Origin: Planctomycetota bacterium
GTDB taxonomy: Bacteria > Planctomycetota > UBA11346
DNA: 37,957 nt
Direction: 5' to 3'
Assembly: GCA_013816485.1 (NCBI GenBank)
Contig: JACDEI010000048.1
Coordinates: 1-37,957 of the forward strand
Both the position numbers and the translations under genes were made by a program. The notes under the pieces are model-generated. The model was not told where the DNA came from. It was given only the letters and a program-made list of their open reading frames with translations, and did not search any database. Of the stretch, positions 34,701 to 37,957 are shown piece by piece (position 1 is the first letter of the stretch; every line of letters starts with the position of its first letter).

Positions 34701-35540
34701 ATCAGTCGGAGAGAGTGGCAGCTGGTACTGCGGCGCGGGTGTGCGCTTCTCGTAGTTCTGAACCGTTTCGCGCTCCTCATACTTCAGTGGCGCACGCTCG
34801 GTCTTGGCAAAGGGGCCCTGCAAATCGGTCAACACCGGCATTCCCTTGCCGCCAGCCGCCCAGGAGATGCCGCGCGCCAGCAGATCAGCGAAAGCCGGTG
34901 CCAACCACGTACGCTCGTCATGGCCTGATGCCGTGTAGAAGACCCGACCCTGACCGTGGGTGCGCACCCACGTCCATGGTTCGCGTTCGTTGCCGCCCTT
35001 CTTTAGCAACCGATACATCAGCACCGTACGATCGACCTCGTTGTGCTGGTCATGGACGTAGGTCTCGTCCCAGGTGTCGAAGCCAGAGAAGCCACGCATC
35101 GCCGGATGTTCCCGATCCGCCACCAGCGCCTTGAACACCTCACCACCGTGACTCTTGAAACGACCACCCATCAACTTGACCAACTCCGGATTCTTGCCGA
35201 AGCAGGCCGAGGCGCAGTGCACCGGCATGAAGCCTTTGCCACTGGCGACGTAATCGAGGATCGCCTTTTCCTGCTCAGCCGAAACGCCGCCAATGTTGGC
35301 GTAGACCAGCAGCACGTCGTACTTCGCCAGATTGTTGGCGGAAAGGTCAGTGAGGTTCTCGGTATAGCTGACGGATATGCCACGCTCGGCGAGCGGAGCT
35401 TTTATCCAGCCGAAACGCTGCTCGGGTTGGTGGTGGCCCTTGTCACCGAGGAACAGCACCGACAGCTGGTCAGCAGCAGCAGCAAACGACGAGAGCATGA
35501 CCAGCGAGGCAACCGACAGGAAAAAGAACAAGGTGTGCAT
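31743..35540 (-). CDS. Secreted ThuA / PVC-type dehydrogenase / HEAT / CBM-like / cytochrome c fusion protein
   Basis: Encodes 1265 residues. In order: signal peptide (1 to about 22); ThuA-like glutamine-amidotransferase fold (about 24-240, VLFLGDKGHHQP, VYANIGG, MPVHCASACF); PVC membrane-bound dehydrogenase propeller (about 280-640) with calcium-loop-like DTNGDGKLDKF and DTNGDDQADV; HEAT-like repeats (about 650-810); a jelly-roll carbohydrate-binding-like module (about 830-975, DGGFESATADGPAGW to WWDDLELEE); and a c-type haem domain with CIACH at 1151-1155 and a likely Met ligand at 1207. It is probably a periplasmic sugar dehydrogenase passing electrons to its own haem. ATG 35540 has AAGGA five bases upstream; upstream codons to 35756 are not protein-like. 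Confidence 0.93.
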   Translation of the reverse strand: MHTLFFFLSVASLVMLSSFAAAADQLSVLFLGDKGHHQPEQRFGWIKAPLAERGISVSYTENLTDLSANNLAKYDVLLVYANIGGVSAEQEKAILDYVASGKGFMPVHCASACFGKNPELVKLMGGRFKSHGGEVFKALVADREHPAMRGFSGFDTWDETYVHDQHNEVDRTVLMYRLLKKGGNEREPWTWVRTHGQGRVFYTASGHDERTWLAPAFADLLARGISWAAGGKGMPVLTDLQGPFAKTERAPLKYEERETVQNYEKRTPAPQYQLPLSPTDSLDYTQVEHGFSLTLLAAEPQVVKPIAFTWDHRGRLWVAESVDYPSKHTDLWQGSDRIKICEDTNGDGKLDKFTIFADKLNIPTGLVFANGGLIVSQAPQMLFFKDTNGDDQADVRDIIQDGWSKGDTHAGPSNLRYGLDNRIYGAVGYSGFSGKVGDKSLNFRSGLFRMNKSGDQLEFLSQYNNNTWGLGISETGELFGSTANNTQHCYTPIPIPYFDATPGLAGNEELRRAVRMDQQYFANPLTDKIRQVDVFGGYTAAAGSNLYTARAFPQRYWNASVLLTEPTMHLVHQGLLKRDGSGWTEDVDGGNLVASADEWFAPVHAEVGPDGAVWIADWYNFIIQHNPTPRKEHGGFDTKTGKGGAHENPLRDYEHGRIYRIAWKGAKPATRRALDPDNTGELVKALADDNQFWRLTAQRLLVERAKNDVVPALIALAKDQSVDAIGLNGGVVHALWTLHGLGALDGRNAEALAVAVAALRHPSHGVRRNAVQVLPATPAAAAAVAASGIINDSELNVRLAVFLAVSKLPANEEIGAQLFAQRQLDVVRVDKYLPTALLVGVAAHGRGYLAAAAKAGEKLPTTAPGVAEPLSATLLKDGGFESATADGPAGWERRTYGGTAKFAVVDGGRIGKCIQISATGDGADASFTVIVPVKPNGSYRLSGWIKTADVKGAMGALFNLHGHDAKSKAVKGTSDWTKITMDFKADGRKQIELNCLFGGWGQATGTAWWDDLELEERGNAKGSSFGGRGNEPGEIEQLIGRNLAHRITTADQLATLVQLAAGDPGTAESVIAGMAEGWGERDLPADIGVAERHALGTVAVKLTPAAQLSLGAIANRWSGEVTKAKTTTGPALPPEELKRFESGRNRYQTLCIACHQANGQGLPGLAPSLVKSEWVQGPASRPVRIVLHGLQGPITVNGTPFVSPVIMPPQKDVLDDVAISEVLTYVRNEWGNQAPPVQPAEVKAIRDIDAARTQPWTAEELMKLK

Positions 35541-35597
35541 GGGAATCCTTTGAACAGACAGGTGACGATCACTGATACGGGCTACGCTAACACCTGT

Positions 35598-35615
35598 GGC
35601 AGCGCTTTCGCTGCA
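35598..35615 (-). promoter_or_regulatory. Palindrome upstream of the ThuA/cytochrome gene, possible operator
   Basis: GCAGCG (35599-35604) and CGCTGC (35609-35614) form an inverted repeat around a four-base spacer, about 60-75 bases before the start codon. The AAAGCGCT centre on the minus strand recalls LacI/GalR-family operators, which would suit a carbohydrate-related gene. One occurrence in the window gives limited support. Confidence 0.35.
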
Positions 35616-35764
35616 CATTCCCGGCGCCTCATTGACCGATCCCATCGCACTTCTGCGACGGCGAATCTGCCAGGGAGGCATTCCCCCAAGGGGATTTGAC
35701 ATATTCTTGCACGGTGGGCGCTGGAAGTTGCACAATCCCAGCGACACGCGCGACAAACGTTGCG

Positions 35765-36253
35765 TCAGCGGTCAAACAGCGTCTGCACTCGCCGCACCGC
35801 CGGATCGACCTGCGCATCCCACGGGAAACGCCCGTTGGTATCGGACCAGATCGCCTGCCAGCAGGGGAACACCCGCGGCAGCGAACGATAGAACCACACG
35901 GCGAATCCGAGTTCCGCCCGGTAGTGACGCGCCGCCACCGGACGCAGCATCACCACGCGCCCAGGCATCAGATCGCTGCGCGGCGTTTCGCAGATGAAGC
36001 GTTTACCGGCTTTCACCAGTTCGCCGATGACGTTGATGAGCGCAGCGGATTGCTGCAGCGGCAGACCGACCACGAGCATCTCCGGAACCTCGAAGGTGTA
36101 ATAGAGACCGACCGAGAACGCATACGGCGGCGTGCCCTGCTGTTCGTCGGCTTTGATGCCGGAGATGTGCCAGCCGTAGTCCTCGACATGGCTCAGCACC
36201 GTGCGCTCGTTGTCGTCGGTGGGCGATGGCAGGATCAGATCGATGGCGGGCAT
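35765..36253 (-). CDS. DUF4262 domain protein
   Basis: Encodes 162 residues, the normal DUF4262 length. Characteristic segments are HVEDYGWHISGI, PYAFSVGLYYTFEVPEMLV and a final region with WQAIWSDTNGRFPWD. The family is widespread in bacteria and has no established biochemical role. The start at 36253 has no clear ribosome site. The gene is divergent from the YaiI-family gene, with 113 bp between the start codons that must hold both promoters. Confidence 0.85.
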   Translation of the reverse strand: MPAIDLILPSPTDDNERTVLSHVEDYGWHISGIKADEQQGTPPYAFSVGLYYTFEVPEMLVVGLPLQQSAALINVIGELVKAGKRFICETPRSDLMPGRVVMLRPVAARHYRAELGFAVWFYRSLPRVFPCWQAIWSDTNGRFPWDAQVDPAVRRVQTLFDR

Positions 36254-36366
36254 GCCATGCGATACCGGACGGCGACGGGGGCGTCCACGGCTGTTCTGAC
36301 CGCCGCCCTGGGAGTGACCGCGGATGATGCCTTCTCAGGAGTCCCGGACCACGCACGGTATCCGCC

Positions 36367-36828
36367 ATGCTGAATCTGTTCATCGACGCCGACGCCTGTC
36401 CCGTAAAAGATGAGGCTTATCGCGTGGCCAAACGCAACAGCTTCACCGTCAGCGTGGTCGCCAACCAGTGGATGAACATGCCCAACGATCCCAACATCCG
36501 CCTGGAAGTAGTCGACGACGGCTTCGACGCGGCGGACAATTGGATCGCCGAGTACTGCGAACGCGGCGACGTGGTCATCACCGAGGACATCCCCCTCGCC
36601 GCCCGTTGCATCGCCAAAGGAGCGCGCGTGCTGACCGGGCGTGGTCGCATTTACGACGAGAACACCATCGGCGGCGCCGTCGCCGCGCGTGAACTGATGC
36701 AGTACCTGCGCGAAGCTGGCACCATCAAAGGCGGTCAAAAGCCGATGCAGGAAGAGGATCGTCGGGAGTTCGCCATGGAACTAGAGAAGATGATGGTGGG
36801 CGTACGCAAGGCGGTCGTCGCGCGGTGA
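36367..36828 (+). CDS. yaiI: YaiI/YqxD family (UPF0178, DUF188) protein
   Basis: Encodes 153 residues, the family's usual size. The N-terminus LNLFIDADACPVKDEAYRVA and the later segments GDVVITEDIPLAARC and ENTIGGAVAARELM are characteristic. The fold is PIN/NYN-nuclease-like with conserved acidic residues, but no function is established. The start ATG at 36367 has no strong ribosome site. The next gene on this side of the window is mtnD, 438 bp away on the opposite strand. Confidence 0.93.
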   Translation: MLNLFIDADACPVKDEAYRVAKRNSFTVSVVANQWMNMPNDPNIRLEVVDDGFDAADNWIAEYCERGDVVITEDIPLAARCIAKGARVLTGRGRIYDENTIGGAVAARELMQYLREAGTIKGGQKPMQEEDRREFAMELEKMMVGVRKAVVAR

Positions 36829-36897
36829 ACGATGTTGTCGAGACGATGGCCCGAGCACCGACCGATGCGGCGTGCAGGGACAGAACGTCTGTTTTCT

Positions 36898-37128
36898 GAG
36901 CCCCGACAGGGGCGCCCCGACTACAGCCCAGCACGTGAGTGCTGGCAAGCTCGTTCATTTTATGCACCGAGTCCTGGAGGGACGACAGCCCTTGATCGGG
37001 GCGAGAGCGCCGACCAAACTATTTCACCGGCGCTTACGCACCGGCATCTAGGCGGTCGTCCTTTCAGGACTTTTGAAATTTCCACGTCGTTAACTGGGCT
37101 GTAGTCGGGGCTCCCCCGTTGGGGGCTC
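36898..37128. mobile_element. Non-coding palindromic element with multiple internal hairpins
   Basis: The outer arms 36898-36931 and 37094-37128 are related inverted repeats. The inner half CCCCGACTACAGCCCAG matches perfectly (36915-36931 with 37094-37110), and the outer halves are similar, each containing a short hairpin (GCCCC-GACA-GGGGC at left, GAGCCCCCAACGGGGG-type at right on the other strand). Inside lie CCAGCAC-GTGA-GTGCTGG (36928-36945), a GTCC-TGGA-GGGAC stem (about 36971) and GTCCT-TTC-AGGAC followed by TTTT (37057-37073). No frame codes for a recognisable protein. Mobility is inferred from form. Confidence 0.55.
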
Positions 37129-37216
37129 GCGACATCATCTGTGACGTGGGCGATTCGAACTTAGGAACTCTAACTCCAATCGAGCGATCAAAATATCCAC
37201 GACCACGGCTAAACGC

Positions 37217-37246
37217 ACGAAGCGCCGGCAATTGCCGGCGCTTCGT
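37217..37246. terminator. Perfect 30-bp palindrome after mtnD
   Basis: Positions 37217-37246 read identically on both strands, centred on CAATTG. It lies about 20 bases beyond the mtnD stop and would form a 13-bp stem with a four-base loop in RNA from either strand. Only short T runs follow (GCGTTT on the minus strand), so it is a likely but not textbook terminator, possibly bidirectional. Confidence 0.6.
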
Positions 37247-37266
37247 CAGTTCGTTTGGAAAAACCT

Positions 37267-37782
37267 TCAGTCGATGTAGTTGGCAACCCAGCCCGCCGGA
37301 TCGGTGAAGATGCGGATCGCGGTGATCTGCTTGTCGGCGCAGAGCCTGAAGTAGTGCTTATAATTCGCCGGCACGGTGATGAAGTCACCAGGGTGCAGTT
37401 CGGCGTCGATCGGCTCGCCATCTTTGGGAAACAGCGTGAACACGCCGCGGCCCTGGACGATGAAGCGTACCTCGTCGTCGCTGTGATTGTGGTTCTTGTC
37501 GAACTTGGCCAGCATGACGTCGATGTTTGGGGTGTCCGGATAGAGCGTCACCACGTCGGCGGTCTTGTAGCCTCGGGTCTTATACAGGTGTTGGATCTCA
37601 GTGTCGAAAGCCTTGAGCAAAGCCTGCTTCTCTGCATCGCTCAGATTGCGGCTGCTCAGGTTCGCTGGCAGACGCTCGGTACCCCACTTCTCGTAGATCA
37701 CGTTGGCGGCCTGGAGGACCTTGGCGACCTCCACTGGATCGGTGACGGTACGCTTGGAATCGAGGAAGGTGAGGGTCGCCAT
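37267..37782 (-). CDS. mtnD: Acireductone dioxygenase (methionine salvage)
   Basis: Encodes 171 residues of a cupin fold. Metal ligands are present: His98, His100 and Glu104 in HNHSDDEVRF, and His143 in NYKHYF. The enzyme oxidises acireductone to the keto acid precursor of methionine (Fe form) or to off-pathway products (Ni form), the last ring-opened step in recycling methylthioadenosine. That compound is the by-product of the two aminopropyltransferases at 18487-21805. ATG 37782 has AGGAG eight bases upstream; the frame continues to 37821 without a better start. Other mtn genes are not in the window. Confidence 0.93.
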   Translation of the reverse strand: MATLTFLDSKRTVTDPVEVAKVLQAANVIYEKWGTERLPANLSSRNLSDAEKQALLKAFDTEIQHLYKTRGYKTADVVTLYPDTPNIDVMLAKFDKNHNHSDDEVRFIVQGRGVFTLFPKDGEPIDAELHPGDFITVPANYKHYFRLCADKQITAIRIFTDPAGWVANYID

Positions 37783-37909
37783 GATGGGTGCTCCTGTGGA
37801 GTGGCGGAGGTTAATCCGCACCCCACGTTTTCCAGAGCAAACGCCGTACGCGGGATCGGTCTTGCGGGGCGTGCTGAACGTGCAGCACCGGTGTGCGTTC
37901 CGGCGTTTC

Positions 37910-37957
37910 CCCTGGGGGCGTGGGCGGCTCGCCCGCGCTCGACGTGCTGAGCGCGGG
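37910..37957. repeat. REP-like inverted pair, type B, cut by the window edge
   Basis: The left arm (37910-37939) matches the left arm at 27754-27779. After an 11-bp spacer the first bases of the right arm (AGCGCGGG) appear at 37950 before the sequence ends. Confidence 0.85.

Larger units (their letters stand above)
36829..37266. other. Long intergenic region with a complex palindromic element
   Basis: This stretch between yaiI and mtnD has no credible gene. It contains the 231-bp multi-hairpin element at 36898-37128 and the 30-bp palindrome at 37217-37246. The section 37129-37216 is AT-richer than its surroundings and shows nothing recognisable. Confidence 0.7.

Overview
The window is GC-rich chromosomal DNA from a member of the Planctomycetota-Verrucomicrobiota-Chlamydiota (PVC) superphylum, most likely a planctomycete or close relative. 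The strongest pointer is the 1265-residue secreted protein at 31743-35540. It joins a ThuA-like domain, a PVC-type membrane-bound dehydrogenase propeller, HEAT repeats, a carbohydrate-binding-like module and a CxxCH cytochrome domain, an architecture known mainly from this group. DUF58, RNase Y, MenF, secreted PDZ and pectate-lyase-like proteins, and many dispersed palindromes fit the same placement. Species cannot be assigned from sequence alone.

Layout. 1-712: remnants of two insertion sequences, an IS3-like end inserted in an IS630-like transposase. 713-8030 (minus): apparent operon mscS-like, addB-like, addA-like, a double-strand-break repair helicase-nuclease behind a mechanosensitive channel gene. 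8124-10032 (minus): accB-accC for fatty acid synthesis. 10350-11387 (minus): cation diffusion facilitator. 11697-15713 (plus): RNase Y, isochorismate synthase and a secreted alpha/beta hydrolase. 15828-18184 (minus): DUF58, lipoprotein and mannose-1-phosphate guanylyltransferase. 18487-21805 (plus): polyamine cluster of spermidine synthase with a histone-H1-like tail, ornithine-decarboxylase-type enzyme and a second divergent aminopropyltransferase. 21934-23443 (plus): small envelope proteins. 23503-24525 (minus): pheS. 24629-26413 (plus): JAMM/M67 peptidase and cystathionine gamma-synthase. 26634-30535 (plus): secreted PDZ protein and a large pectate-lyase-fold protein. 30548-35540 (minus): aldo/keto reductase and the large ThuA/cytochrome protein. 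35765-37782: DUF4262, YaiI-family protein and acireductone dioxygenase, which recycles the methylthioadenosine made by spermidine synthases.

The most unusual content lies between the genes. At least five junctions carry long inverted repeats whose arms are built from short tandem units, usually 7 bp but 9 bp in one case. The unit sequence differs from locus to locus, and at two loci the arms differ by exactly one unit. A separate 8-bp-unit palindromic element is flanked by an 11-bp direct repeat. Another set of GC-rich REP-like palindromes is arranged in inverted pairs. Several of these elements have become part of coding sequence: they supply the N-terminus of the hydrolase and the C-terminus of the M67 peptidase, and one abuts the menF start codon. 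No tRNA, rRNA or CRISPR array was seen.
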